From Rhizobiaceae bacterium (GTDB lineage Bacteria > Pseudomonadota > Alphaproteobacteria > Rhizobiales > Rhizobiaceae): a stretch of 64,000 bases of DNA. This document shows, in pieces, positions 9,683 to 17,654 of this stretch (positions are counted from its first letter, which is position 1; each line of letters begins with the position of its first letter). The stretch covers positions 1-64,000 of the forward strand of contig JARGOX010000006.1 of the NCBI GenBank assembly GCA_029233925.1. Direction: 5' to 3'. Below the pieces are notes generated by a model, which was given only the letters and a program-made list of their open reading frames with translations, had not been told where the DNA came from and did not search any database. Made by a program: the position numbers and the translations under genes.

Positions 9683-9730
9683 CGCAAACCTGTCCTAAAA
9701 AGCGGGACCACTTCACTTCGCAGGTTTGCG
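9683..9730. repeat. Inverted repeat with 10-base perfect arms
   Basis: CGCAAACCTG (9683-9692) and CAGGTTTGCG (9721-9730) are perfect inverted copies separated by 28 bases. It could be a hairpin, an operator or the edge of a lost mobile element. There is nothing further to choose between these. Confidence 0.4.
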
Positions 9731-9806
9731 ATCCAAACTCTTGCAGAGGATTTTCTTTTCAAAAACGTATACATTCATCACGCAATGAGCAGCTAAATAC
9801 CTTGAC

Positions 9807-9820
9807 TTCCGGTTTATACC
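9807..9820. promoter_or_regulatory. Candidate operator upstream of the ABC ATPase gene
   Basis: TTCCGGTTTATACC here is identical over 14 bases to the sequence upstream of the GH51 gene at 15867. Its core is CCGGT-TTAT-ACCCG, a near inverted repeat. It lies 36 bases before the ATPase start and probably links this gene to the rest of the arabinoside locus. Confidence 0.55.
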
Positions 9821-9855
9821 CGAGAGAATGGATAATATAATAACGGGAGGAACCA

Positions 9856-10929
9856 ATGGCAGAAATTGAACTCGCAGGGGTGTCCAAAAGCTTTGGCACC
9901 GTGAAAGTCATTGATGACCTTTCACTCACCGTAAACGATGGCGAGTTTGTCGTCTTTCTTGGCCCATCTGGTTCTGGCAAATCCACCCTATTACGCATGA
10001 TTGCCGGACTGGAAACGATAGACGGTGGCGCCCTGACAATTGGTGGCGTTCGCAGTGAACACCTTTCCCCCGGGCAGCGGGGTGTCGCCATGGTTTTCCA
10101 AAACTATGCGCTCTATCCGCATATGAGCGTGCGGGGGAACATGTCATTCGGTTTGCGCAACGTTGGTTTCAACAAGTCCGAAATTGAGACACGTGTCAAT
10201 GCTGCCGCTAAAATCCTGGAGATGGAAGAACTGCTCCATCGCAAACCATCCCAACTGTCCGGCGGCCAGCGACAGCGTGTTGCGATCGGCCGTGCGATTG
10301 TAAAAGAGCCTAAGGCATTCTTGTTCGATGAGCCGCTCTCCAACCTGGATGCCTCGTTGCGTGTGCGTACACGGGTTGAACTGGCGGAGCTGCACCATCG
10401 CATGAAAGCCACAATGGTGTATGTCACACATGATCAGACAGAAGCGATGACGCTGGCTGATCGCATCGTTGTGCTCAACGACCGCAAGATCGAACAAATC
10501 GGAACGCCGATGGAAGTCTATCTAAGACCCGCCTCGCGTTTTGTTGCGGGTTTTGTCGGAAGCCCTGGCATGAATTTCATGCAAGCCGACGTTGATACAT
10601 CCGCAAAACCAGTCGCTCGTATCGGCAATGGTGCCGAACTAAAGCTCGACCTTGAAATTCCCAGGTCCGGGTCTTACGAACTCGGCATTCGCCCGGAGGG
10701 TGTGCACGTGGCTTCAGACGGCAGCGCCGCCACAAAGGCAAAGGCAGGTGTTGTCGAACGCTTGGGTGAGCGCACGCTTATCTATTGCACACTCACCGAT
10801 GGCACTGAATTGATTGCGCAGGACACCGGGCGCTCAAATGTAGCACCAGGTGATGAAATCGATCTGGGTTTCGACCCCTCCGCCATTCACTTGTTCGATC
10901 AGAATGGTCAAGCCTACCACGCCACTTGA
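9856..10929 (+). CDS. ABC sugar importer ATP-binding protein (UgpC/MsmX/MalK type)
   Basis: A 357-residue ATPase of a carbohydrate ABC importer. It shows Walker A GPSGSGKS (36-43), Q-loop Q82, signature LSGGQ (134-138), Walker B FLFDEP (155-160), the switch histidine H192 in THD, and a C-terminal TOBE-type regulatory region. The GGGAGG ribosome site is well placed. The two permease genes and binding protein that it should energise lie on the opposite strand, converging on it from 11212, an unusual split. A shared operator-like motif supports co-regulation with them. Confidence 0.93.
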   Translation: MAEIELAGVSKSFGTVKVIDDLSLTVNDGEFVVFLGPSGSGKSTLLRMIAGLETIDGGALTIGGVRSEHLSPGQRGVAMVFQNYALYPHMSVRGNMSFGLRNVGFNKSEIETRVNAAAKILEMEELLHRKPSQLSGGQRQRVAIGRAIVKEPKAFLFDEPLSNLDASLRVRTRVELAELHHRMKATMVYVTHDQTEAMTLADRIVVLNDRKIEQIGTPMEVYLRPASRFVAGFVGSPGMNFMQADVDTSAKPVARIGNGAELKLDLEIPRSGSYELGIRPEGVHVASDGSAATKAKAGVVERLGERTLIYCTLTDGTELIAQDTGRSNVAPGDEIDLGFDPSAIHLFDQNGQAYHAT

Positions 10930-11086
10930 TCTGACTCACCGGGAATTCGAGCATGTCCACTTTATCGGGGCAAACCCAGTCGATCCGCCAGGAAGGCGGT
11001 AATGAGCGATGTTTTCGCATCGGTCGAGACGCCAGACAAAACGGGTGACGCAGCGGGCGGCCACTGGTCGCGAACCCTTCGGGCCA

Positions 11087-11178
11087 GCTGTTTTTTCGCC
11101 ACTATCCACGTCGTTTCGCTTGCCCGTACCTTAAGGTACGCGCTTCGCAAACCAACTTGATACTGACCAAAAAACAGC
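11087..11178. terminator. Complex inverted repeat between convergent ABC genes
   Basis: Perfect arms GCTGTTTTTT (11087-11096) and AAAAAACAGC (11169-11178) enclose a central 16-base palindrome CGTACCTTAAGGTACG (11125-11140). The T-runs on either strand and the position between two converging genes suit a bidirectional terminator, though it could also be a repeat element. Confidence 0.45.
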
Positions 11179-11215
11179 CGGCAGGGTGAATCAATGCAAG
11201 CCAGACATACTCTAA
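11165..11215. repeat. Dispersed intergenic repeat, copy 1
   Basis: This 51-base segment matches 17448-17498 at 44 of 51 positions, including the runs GTGAATCAATG and AAGCCAGACA. It ends exactly at the stop codon of the downstream permease gene, so the terminal TTAG is shared with that stop. It belongs to a small family of extragenic repeats. Confidence 0.6.
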
Positions 11216-12054
11216 CCCTTGATACCGGCAGATAGCGTAATTGCCTGCGTCACATGGCGCTGGAAAACCAGATATGCCAGAGCAACTGGCAGACCCGCCA
11301 GAACCGCTGCTGACAACTGACGGGCATAGTACACCCCAAACGCATCACTAACCTGGGTGATGCCAACGGTGATTGTCATCATCTCAGTTTTGGTAACGGC
11401 AAGGAATGGCCACAGGAAGGCGTTCCAGGCCCAGATAAAGGTCACGATGGAAAGTGCCGTGATGACCCCCCAGTTCATGGGAATATAGACGCGGGTTAGA
11501 ATGCGCCATTCAGACGCATTATCCATCGCCGCCGCCTCCCGGAACTCCTTCGGCACACTATCGAAGAATTGTTTGAAGATGATTATCACCACCGGATGGA
11601 TTAACTGCGGCAGGATAATGCCAGCCCAGCTATTCAAAAGCTTCATGCTGGCAATCAGCTCGAAATGATTGATGATCAGGGTTTGGGTTGGCACCATAAA
11701 GCTCGCGAGGATCAGCCACCACAAGGCGCGCCGAAACGGGAACTGAAGCTGCGATATTGCGTAGCCACAGAACAAGGAGGATCCCACAGTCAGTACAGTA
11801 ACGCCAAGCGCTGTGGCCAGCGAGTTGATATACCAGGCCCCGATTTGGGTTTGGGTCAGTGCAAAAGTGTAGTGGGAAAACGTCAATGTCTCCGGCCACA
11901 ACTCGATATAGGGCCGTACTGTTTCGTTTTCAGGTTTGAGAGATGAGATCACCCCCCAATAGAGTGGGAACGCCCAAAGCACTGCGATCAACACAGTTGC
12001 AAGCGTAATCAACAAACCCAGGACGTTCAGGCGCTTTGCTGTCACCGGGCTCAT
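11212..12054 (-). CDS. ABC sugar importer permease (MalG/UgpE/AraQ type)
   Basis: A 280-residue inner-membrane permease with six predicted helices. The cytoplasmic EAA loop reads EAAAMDNASEWRILTRVYIP, the site that contacts the ATPase. It is the second permease of the importer, and its ATG overlaps the upstream permease stop by four bases (ATGA). The gene order binding protein-permease-permease with a GH51 arabinofuranosidase suggests import of arabinose or short arabino-oligosaccharides. It ends in the final GIKG tail, with its stop codon inside a dispersed repeat. Confidence 0.92.
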   Translation of the reverse strand: MSPVTAKRLNVLGLLITLATVLIAVLWAFPLYWGVISSLKPENETVRPYIELWPETLTFSHYTFALTQTQIGAWYINSLATALGVTVLTVGSSLFCGYAISQLQFPFRRALWWLILASFMVPTQTLIINHFELIASMKLLNSWAGIILPQLIHPVVIIIFKQFFDSVPKEFREAAAMDNASEWRILTRVYIPMNWGVITALSIVTFIWAWNAFLWPFLAVTKTEMMTITVGITQVSDAFGVYYARQLSAAVLAGLPVALAYLVFQRHVTQAITLSAGIKG

Positions 12055-12935
12055 TTGGAACGGTTCCCGGACAATCGCGTCAATTGGAAATTGAGAACTG
12101 AAATAATAATCACGATCATGAACAGCACCACCGCTACGGCGGCGGCTCTGCCTCCCTGGTTGTTCTGGAAGGCACGCTGAAACACGTAATAAACCAGCAC
12201 AAGATTATCGTTAGCTCTCCCTCCAGTCGAGAAAAGATAAACCTGATCGAATATCTTCATCTGCAGGATCAACTGAATAGTCAGCACAAGTGCGGTGACG
12301 GGCCAGATCAACGGCCAGGTGATATTTCGAAATGTCGATAAACGCCCGGAATTATCGAGTGAAGCCGCCTCATAGATTTCAGCCGGGATAGAACGTAAAC
12401 CTGCCAAAAACAACAAAATTGAGAAGCCAGCCGTCCACCATATCGTGACAAATGCAACGGCGGGCATGAACCAGCCCGTCACCTTGAATACGGGCACGCG
12501 ATCCATACCGATCAGGTCAAACAGATGCATGGCGATGCCGAACTGGAAATTCAGTGTCCAGTCCCACAAGCGATACACGACGGATACAGGCAGAATGTAA
12601 GGCAAAAAGAAGAGTGCAAGAACCAGAGCTTGCAGCCTGCCATTCAAACGACTCACACCGAGCGCTATTGCCAGTGCGACCAGTGTGCCTGGCACCACCG
12701 TCAGCACAACGAAATAGAAGGTATTCCATAAAGACGTGTTGAAACGTCGGTCGCGCCCCAGGCGTTCATAATTCTCGGTCCCAACCCAGTCACCAGCGCC
12801 AATCAGGGGCGCATCAGTGAAGCTGATCATGAACATTTTGATTGTGGGATAGATGAAAATAAGACCATAGATCGCCACGAAGGGCGAAATCAGAAGCAAC
12901 GCCATAAGCGCCTCGCTACGCCTGTTTCTAAGCAT
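12051..12935 (-). CDS. ABC sugar importer permease (MalF/UgpA/AraP type)
   Basis: A 294-residue permease with six predicted membrane helices and an EAA motif in its cytoplasmic loop (IYEAASLDNSGRLSTFRNI). It pairs with the permease encoded at 11212, whose start overlaps this stop. It begins 78 bases after the binding-protein gene, the gap being occupied by a hairpin. The sugar range is inferred from the adjacent arabinofuranosidase and is not shown by the permease itself. Confidence 0.92.
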   Translation of the reverse strand: MLRNRRSEALMALLLISPFVAIYGLIFIYPTIKMFMISFTDAPLIGAGDWVGTENYERLGRDRRFNTSLWNTFYFVVLTVVPGTLVALAIALGVSRLNGRLQALVLALFFLPYILPVSVVYRLWDWTLNFQFGIAMHLFDLIGMDRVPVFKVTGWFMPAVAFVTIWWTAGFSILLFLAGLRSIPAEIYEAASLDNSGRLSTFRNITWPLIWPVTALVLTIQLILQMKIFDQVYLFSTGGRANDNLVLVYYVFQRAFQNNQGGRAAAVAVVLFMIVIIISVLNFQLTRLSGNRSK

Positions 12936-12978
12936 GGTCTATGACACCCCCCGAACGTTTGTAGACGCTTCAGTATAT

Positions 12979-13005
12979 CCAGGTCGCCTGGTTAGGGCGA
13001 CCTGG
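12979..13005 (-). other. Intercistronic hairpin after the ABC binding-protein gene
   Basis: CCAGGTCGCC and GGCGACCTGG form a perfect 10-base-pair stem with a 7-base loop, starting 8 bases after the stop of the binding-protein gene. No T-run follows, which fits an mRNA-stabilising element that favours the upstream gene. Confidence 0.65.
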
Positions 13006-13013
13006 AGTTTGAA

Positions 13014-14288
13014 CTACATGTCGTTGAGTTCGAACTTGATCTCTTTAACAGCTTCAGCCGGATCCATTTCGCCATTCAAAGTCGGAACGAAATAGGTCGA
13101 CATCACGTCAAAGATCGGACCGGCAATACCTGCCAGCGGAGACTTCGGATCGAAGATCATATTCTGCGTGAGCGGTGAATAGGTAGCATTCGGCTCCATG
13201 GCCTTGTACTCGGCTGATTCGGTCACAGGACCATAGGCAGGAATATGGCCGGCAGTCGCCCAGAAAAGGGAGTTCTTGGAAATCCAGCTCATCACTTCGA
13301 GCACCGCATCGTGCTTTGCATCGCTCATTTCCCGTCCCTTGTTGGCCGGGATTGCGAATGCGTGACTGTCAGCATAGGTCGAGGGATGATCGAATATGAC
13401 CGGCAATTCAACCGCACCCCATTCGAAGAGATTTCCTTGAGCGTGCAAATCAGTCATGGTGGGTACTTCCCACACACCATTGATCATCATCGCCGCTTCA
13501 CCCGAGGTGAAAAGCGCAACAGTGGCCGGATAATCCGTATAGGTCGACTGCAGCCCCTCTTTGGTCCACGTCTGCAGAACATCAAGTGCATTTTGCAATT
13601 TGACTGCATTGTCACCGACGAGGAATTCGCCGTCGGTCATCAATTCACCGTCCTGCTGCCCCATCAGCGAGTAGATTGTACGGAACATGAAGTTACCGTC
13701 AGCTGTCACGCTACCCAACGGAAACGTAATGCCGGCTTCCTTGAGAGCCTTCAGTGTTGCGGTGAAACCTTCACGGGAATCCAGGCCTTTCGGCCGACCA
13801 TCATCGGTCAACAAACCAGCTTTACCCAGAACATCCTTGTTATAGTAGAGAACGATTGGATGGGTATCGAGTGGTACAGCATACTGCTTGCCTTCATTGG
13901 TTACGGCATCCCAGGTGGAAGGGGCATAATCTGCCTCGCTCAGGTCCATCTTCTGCCGGTCAGCCTCGGTGATCTCCGTCAGAATGCCCTGCTCCACAGC
14001 CAACGGAATGCGGCTTGCGTGGTAGGTCATGATGTCGGGCGCCTCGCCTACGGCAGCCGAAGTTTGCACTTTGGAGTAGAACGGCAAGCCCCATTCCAGA
14101 GTGGTAGCGTCAATCGTAATGTCACCTTCGTGCGCTGCGTTGAAATCTTCTATCATCTGCTTCATGCGCACACCGTCACCACCGGCCAGGAAGTCCCACC
14201 AGACGACGGTCTCCTCTGCGAGAGCGGCGGTTGTTACCATTGATGCGGCCAAGCAAACGCCCGCAGCCAAACTCTTGAATCTTAACAT
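13014..14288 (-). CDS. ABC importer sugar-binding protein (family 1)
   Basis: A 424-residue extracellular solute-binding protein of the maltose-binding (family 1) type. A signal peptide ends near ALA-EE (residues 22-25). The mature protein starts ETVVWWDFLAGGDG and contains the typical DFNAAHEGD and NGVWEVP segments. It is preceded by a strong GGGAGG site and lies directly downstream of the GH51 gene. It should deliver a pentose or pentose oligomer to the two permeases. The related AraN proteins bind arabino-oligosaccharides, which fits the context but is not proven. Confidence 0.92.
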   Translation of the reverse strand: MLRFKSLAAGVCLAASMVTTAALAEETVVWWDFLAGGDGVRMKQMIEDFNAAHEGDITIDATTLEWGLPFYSKVQTSAAVGEAPDIMTYHASRIPLAVEQGILTEITEADRQKMDLSEADYAPSTWDAVTNEGKQYAVPLDTHPIVLYYNKDVLGKAGLLTDDGRPKGLDSREGFTATLKALKEAGITFPLGSVTADGNFMFRTIYSLMGQQDGELMTDGEFLVGDNAVKLQNALDVLQTWTKEGLQSTYTDYPATVALFTSGEAAMMINGVWEVPTMTDLHAQGNLFEWGAVELPVIFDHPSTYADSHAFAIPANKGREMSDAKHDAVLEVMSWISKNSLFWATAGHIPAYGPVTESAEYKAMEPNATYSPLTQNMIFDPKSPLAGIAGPIFDVMSTYFVPTLNGEMDPAEAVKEIKFELNDM

Positions 14289-14332
14289 CTATTTTCCTCC
14301 CTGTTTAAATCCAGCCTTCTCCGGCTGCTGAA

Positions 14333-15841
14333 CTAAAGTTGAATCCTGATCATTGAGTAAGAATAAGCTGGCACGGTGACGCTGAGTGAATTGCCATCCA
14401 GCCTGGCACCACTCACTGCTTCGGGTTTTACGTTGTCAGGATTGTCTTCGGTATTCTTCGCGTCCAGATCGTCATGTTTTATCAGTGTATGCTCAACGGA
14501 CTTTGCAGTCCCAAACCCTTCAAGAGCCATGCTGATTTCAATCGGCTCCTCACCGTGCCGATTGATCGCGAAGAATGTCAGAGTTCCAGCATCAGCATCA
14601 TGAACACCAGCAATGTCGAGATAGCTGACATTGGAGGCGACATCGGCATTGTAGGTTGCACAATCCACGTCAAGCCGCAGAGCCGTGCCGCGGCCGTGCC
14701 TGGAGGCAAACTGGAACGGATAGTAAATTGTCTGTTTCCATGCAGCACCACCCGGCGCCGTCATGATCGGCGCGATCACGTTCACAAGTTGCGCGATACA
14801 CGCAATGTGAACGAGATCGGACCGCCGAATGAATGTGTTGAGTATGCAACCCACCTGCAGCACATCTTCGAAATTGTAAATATCCTCAAGAAGCGCCGGG
14901 GCGTGCGGCCAGCCCCATTCTTTCATACGTTCAGTGTCTTGCTTACGCTCGTGATACCATACGTTCCACTCGTCGAATGAGATTTTAACGTCGTTTTTCG
15001 CGCGCTTCTTTGCCTTTACATAGTCGATCACACCGCCAACGGTTCCAATATAGCGATCCAGCTTCTCGGAAAGTGCAAGATACTCGGCGGTGTTTTTCTC
15101 GTAATTTTCGAAATACATATGCAAGGAGATGTAATCGACCTGCTCATAGGATTGCTCGAGAACAGTCGCTTCCCATTGGGGGAAACTCGGCATCTCAGAG
15201 TGAGACGATCCGCACACTATCAACTCGAGTTTGTCGTCGAATGCGCGCATAGCCTTCGCGGTTTCATTGGCCAGATGCCCATATTCCGCAGCACTCTTGT
15301 GACCGACCTGCCATGGGCCATCCATCTCATTTCCAAGGCACCAGAGCCGCACATCCCAGGGATCATTGCGCCCGTTCTTCTTACGCAGGTCTGACCAATA
15401 GCTGCCGCCGGGATGGTTGACATACTCAACGAAATTGCGCGCCGAATCGAGCCCGCGCGAGCCCAGATTGACGGCCAGCATCATTTCCGTATTCGCCGAC
15501 TTTGCCCATTCTGCAAATTCGTGAATACCGACCTGGTTCGATTCCGATGTGTGCCAAGCAAGATCAAGGCGGGTGGGACGCTCGCTCTGGGGGCCGATCC
15601 CGTCTTCCCAATTATAAGCGGAGACAAAATTGCCCCCCGGATAGCGACAAACCGGGGTATCCAGATCGCGCACAAGATCGATGACGTCACGGCGCATGCC
15701 GTTCTTGTCGGCAGTAGGGTGACCAGGCTCGTAAATTCCCGTGTAGACCGCACGGCCAAGATGCTCCAGAAACGAGCCGTAAACCCGTTTGTCAATCTCC
15801 GCTATCGCAAAGCGTGCATGTGTCGTTACTCGTGCCCGCAA
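14333..15841 (-). CDS. abfA: GH51 alpha-L-arabinofuranosidase
   Basis: A glycoside hydrolase family 51 enzyme of about 502 residues that releases terminal L-arabinofuranose from arabinan, arabinoxylan or their oligomers. Numbered from the chosen start, the acid/base glutamate is E172 in CLGNEMDGPW and the nucleophile is E291 in KISFDEWNVWY. The N-terminal VYGSFLEHLGRAVYTGIYEPG block and the RYPGGNF strand are diagnostic. There is no signal peptide, so it acts in the cytoplasm on imported oligomers. I chose a TTG at 15841 because GGGAGG lies five bases before it and it matches the family N-terminus; an ATG 24 bases upstream lacks such a site. Confidence 0.93.
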   Translation of the reverse strand: MRARVTTHARFAIAEIDKRVYGSFLEHLGRAVYTGIYEPGHPTADKNGMRRDVIDLVRDLDTPVCRYPGGNFVSAYNWEDGIGPQSERPTRLDLAWHTSESNQVGIHEFAEWAKSANTEMMLAVNLGSRGLDSARNFVEYVNHPGGSYWSDLRKKNGRNDPWDVRLWCLGNEMDGPWQVGHKSAAEYGHLANETAKAMRAFDDKLELIVCGSSHSEMPSFPQWEATVLEQSYEQVDYISLHMYFENYEKNTAEYLALSEKLDRYIGTVGGVIDYVKAKKRAKNDVKISFDEWNVWYHERKQDTERMKEWGWPHAPALLEDIYNFEDVLQVGCILNTFIRRSDLVHIACIAQLVNVIAPIMTAPGGAAWKQTIYYPFQFASRHGRGTALRLDVDCATYNADVASNVSYLDIAGVHDADAGTLTFFAINRHGEEPIEISMALEGFGTAKSVEHTLIKHDDLDAKNTEDNPDNVKPEAVSGARLDGNSLSVTVPAYSYSMIRIQL

Positions 15842-15866
15842 TCGTCCCTCCCATACATAACACACA

Positions 15867-15880
15867 TTCCGGTTTATACC
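15867..15880. promoter_or_regulatory. Candidate operator upstream of abfA
   Basis: TTCCGGTTTATACC continues into GG, giving the inverted repeat CCGGT-TTAT-ACCGG. The 14-base block is identical to that at 9807, and a weaker relative (TTTCCGGTAAATATC) precedes the regulator gene at 16907. It is the likely binding site of the ArsR-like regulator encoded next to it. Confidence 0.6.
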
Positions 15881-15960
15881 GGTATTCCTGTATCAGTAAG
15901 CGTCAGACAGCATGCGACGTCAAGCCTCATTTGTTAAATAGTATGATTATTTGATCCAGC

Positions 15961-16884
15961 TTAAATGAGAATGCGCAATACGATGTCCTGGTCATAATTT
16001 CCAAAGCCATGACCAAAAATGTTCATTCCACCCGGATGTTCGGCATCTTCTCGCACGCCGATCCGCATGCGAATGGAACGGTGCTGGTCCAGATTTATGT
16101 CGTCAAGAGTTACATTTGAAATCTTGACGCCATCCACATAGCTCCCCTCGCCATTGATGCGCCAGTTCTTCAGCTTACCATATTGAGAGCCGGCGAGCTT
16201 CCACCAGGAGGGTGTATAAACCCCGCGCTTGTCGCCGAAATCTCCCGGTGACGTCCATGTGCCAATAGCAATACCATTGACTTCCATGAAGATATCCGAA
16301 GGCCAGTTGGATGATGTCCCTGGCACTTCTGAGCTCAGTTCCATCGAAAACTCGATCGCTGTCGGCTTGGATCTGTTAAGCTTGGAATTATTGGGGAACT
16401 GATACTCCACATAGCCGCGCGTGAACCACAACAGGCCAGCCTTCATCCGATCCGGTTCCAGAAACGTGTCGGGAACATCAAGAAGTCCGATGACCCCCTC
16501 AGCCGAACAAAGTCCGCATGGGCCGGTAATCTCGCATCCGGTGTATAGCCCCAGCGGCATCGCAACTTCGATCGCGCCATCGTCAGCGTTTGCAACTTCA
16601 TCTCTAAAGCCGACCAGGATCTCGGTGAAAGCGGTACGGCAGACCTTTTGGCTGCCTTTGCGGGCCTTTCTGGTGTCCGTTGAGATCAGGCCCGCATCTT
16701 CAAGGATTTGCAGGTTAGACGAGACCGTTGATTGTGGAAGTCCGAGTTCTTCGGCAATTTGGTTGACGTTTTTCTCTTCCCCACCCCTCAAGAGTTTAAG
16801 AATTGAAACGCGTATCTCGCTAGCCAGCCCCTTGATGACGTCTGGGCGTTCAGCGGGGTCTATAACCAGAACTTTGGCACTCAT
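15961..16884 (-). CDS. ArsR-type winged-helix regulator with a large C-terminal domain
   Basis: A 307-residue regulator. Residues 15-75 form an ArsR-like winged helix (EIRVSILKLLRGG, then VNQIAEELGLPQSTVSSNLQ). The remaining 220 residues are far longer than in metal-sensing ArsR proteins and contain a cluster CEITGPCGLC near residues 119-128 that could bind a metal or form disulfides. The last third (EFSMELSSEVPG, DIFMEVNGIAIG) looks beta-rich, like a sugar-binding fold. It is upstream of the GH51 operon on the same strand and is the obvious regulator of arabinoside use. The effector is unknown. Confidence 0.85.
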   Translation of the reverse strand: MSAKVLVIDPAERPDVIKGLASEIRVSILKLLRGGEEKNVNQIAEELGLPQSTVSSNLQILEDAGLISTDTRKARKGSQKVCRTAFTEILVGFRDEVANADDGAIEVAMPLGLYTGCEITGPCGLCSAEGVIGLLDVPDTFLEPDRMKAGLLWFTRGYVEYQFPNNSKLNRSKPTAIEFSMELSSEVPGTSSNWPSDIFMEVNGIAIGTWTSPGDFGDKRGVYTPSWWKLAGSQYGKLKNWRINGEGSYVDGVKISNVTLDDINLDQHRSIRMRIGVREDAEHPGGMNIFGHGFGNYDQDIVLRILI

Positions 16885-16906
16885 TGTTATCCACCTGAGA
16901 AAACAG

Positions 16907-16921
16907 TTTCCGGTAAATATC
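16907..16921. promoter_or_regulatory. Weak operator-like site upstream of the ArsR-type gene
   Basis: TTTCCGGTAAATATC shares the TTCCGGT half-site with the motifs at 9807 and 15867 but lacks a good second half. It lies 22 bases before the regulator start and may mediate autoregulation. Confidence 0.35.
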
Positions 16922-17390
16922 AGACTTCATGATATGAATAAAGCGCCTCAGCAATTTTATTCTTGGCCTTTGTGCTGCATCTGGAAAATCAGGTTGCCAG
17001 CTTGTGTCAGCACACAGATCAACCCGACCTGCGTCACGCGAGACCCAACCACCTGCAGTATGAAGAGAAATTTGGTCGCGGATGAGGAATTTCCCCGCCC
17101 CTGACACGCGGATTATAGATACTGATACAGGCATAATGAAATCACCAGATTGGGAACCCAATGTCAAATCCATGTGAAAACTGGGTATCTGGAAAACTCT
17201 TGCTACGATTGGCTTGGTCTTTCGCTAAGGCCCTTTGCTCTCAATCCAGATCCAATTTATCGCCCCGTAACCGCCCATATCAGCAGGGACTTTTCCAGGC
17301 AGCCACGTAAAGACAAGGCAACGAAATCGGGAAAAACATTCAAGCCGCTATCTCCCGTCCTTAAAGCGCAGGGAGAGGGCGCCACGCGGC

Positions 17391-17498
17391 TTAGAGCATG
17401 TCTGGCTTGCAACGAGGCTAAAATCATGCCCGGACCAACATGATCCTGACAAAAAAACAACTGGCAGAGTGAATCAATGAAAGCCAGACACGCTCTAA
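17391..17498. repeat. Palindromic extragenic repeat, copy 2 with both arms
   Basis: The arms TTAGAGCATGTCTGGCTT and AAGCCAGACACGCTCTAA are inverted copies matching at 17 of 18 positions and enclose about 72 bases. The right half (17448-17498) matches the repeat at 11165. The structure resembles a miniature inverted-repeat element or a RIME/REP-like extragenic palindrome. No target duplication was established. Confidence 0.6.
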
Positions 17499-17654
17499 AA
17501 CCTCGAGGTGTGCTGTCGTATTCGATTGAGGCGAGACGCTCATTTAAAACGAGGGAGCAGGCTCCCCTATCACCAAAAACTGAAAGGATGAAATGGACAA
17601 TTGGGCAGACAGGGCTGGTCCAAAGCGACGCAGCCCACACCCGATGTCAAATAT

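Larger units (their letters stand above)
8866..9855. other. Long intergenic region without a recognisable gene
   Basis: This 990-base stretch lies between the LacI gene and the ABC ATPase gene. Open frames at 9327-9698 (+) and 9501-9716 (-) have no ribosome site and no resemblance I can name. The region holds an inverted repeat at 9683-9730 and an operator-like motif at 9807. It may contain a decayed gene, but I cannot identify one. Confidence 0.5.
16885..17654. other. Intergenic region with repeat element
   Basis: This 770-base stretch holds the operator-like site at 16907, the 108-base inverted-repeat element at 17391 and a small hairpin near 17560 (GGGAGCAGGCTCCC). Open frames such as 17257-17640 (-) run through the repeat and lack ribosome sites. 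I see no protein gene. Confidence 0.6.

Noticed and set aside
9690-9716. Sequence resembling the end of an IS3-type element (tgtcctaaaaagcgggaccac)
   Set aside because: No matching second end and no transposase remnant were found nearby, so the likeness may be chance.
13245-14243. Open frame of 332 codons antisense to the ABC binding-protein gene
   Set aside because: The minus-strand gene has a signal peptide, a ribosome site and family motifs; the antisense frame has none.
17257-17640. 127-codon minus-strand frame near the IclR gene
   Set aside because: It runs through the palindromic repeat element and has no ribosome site or similarity.
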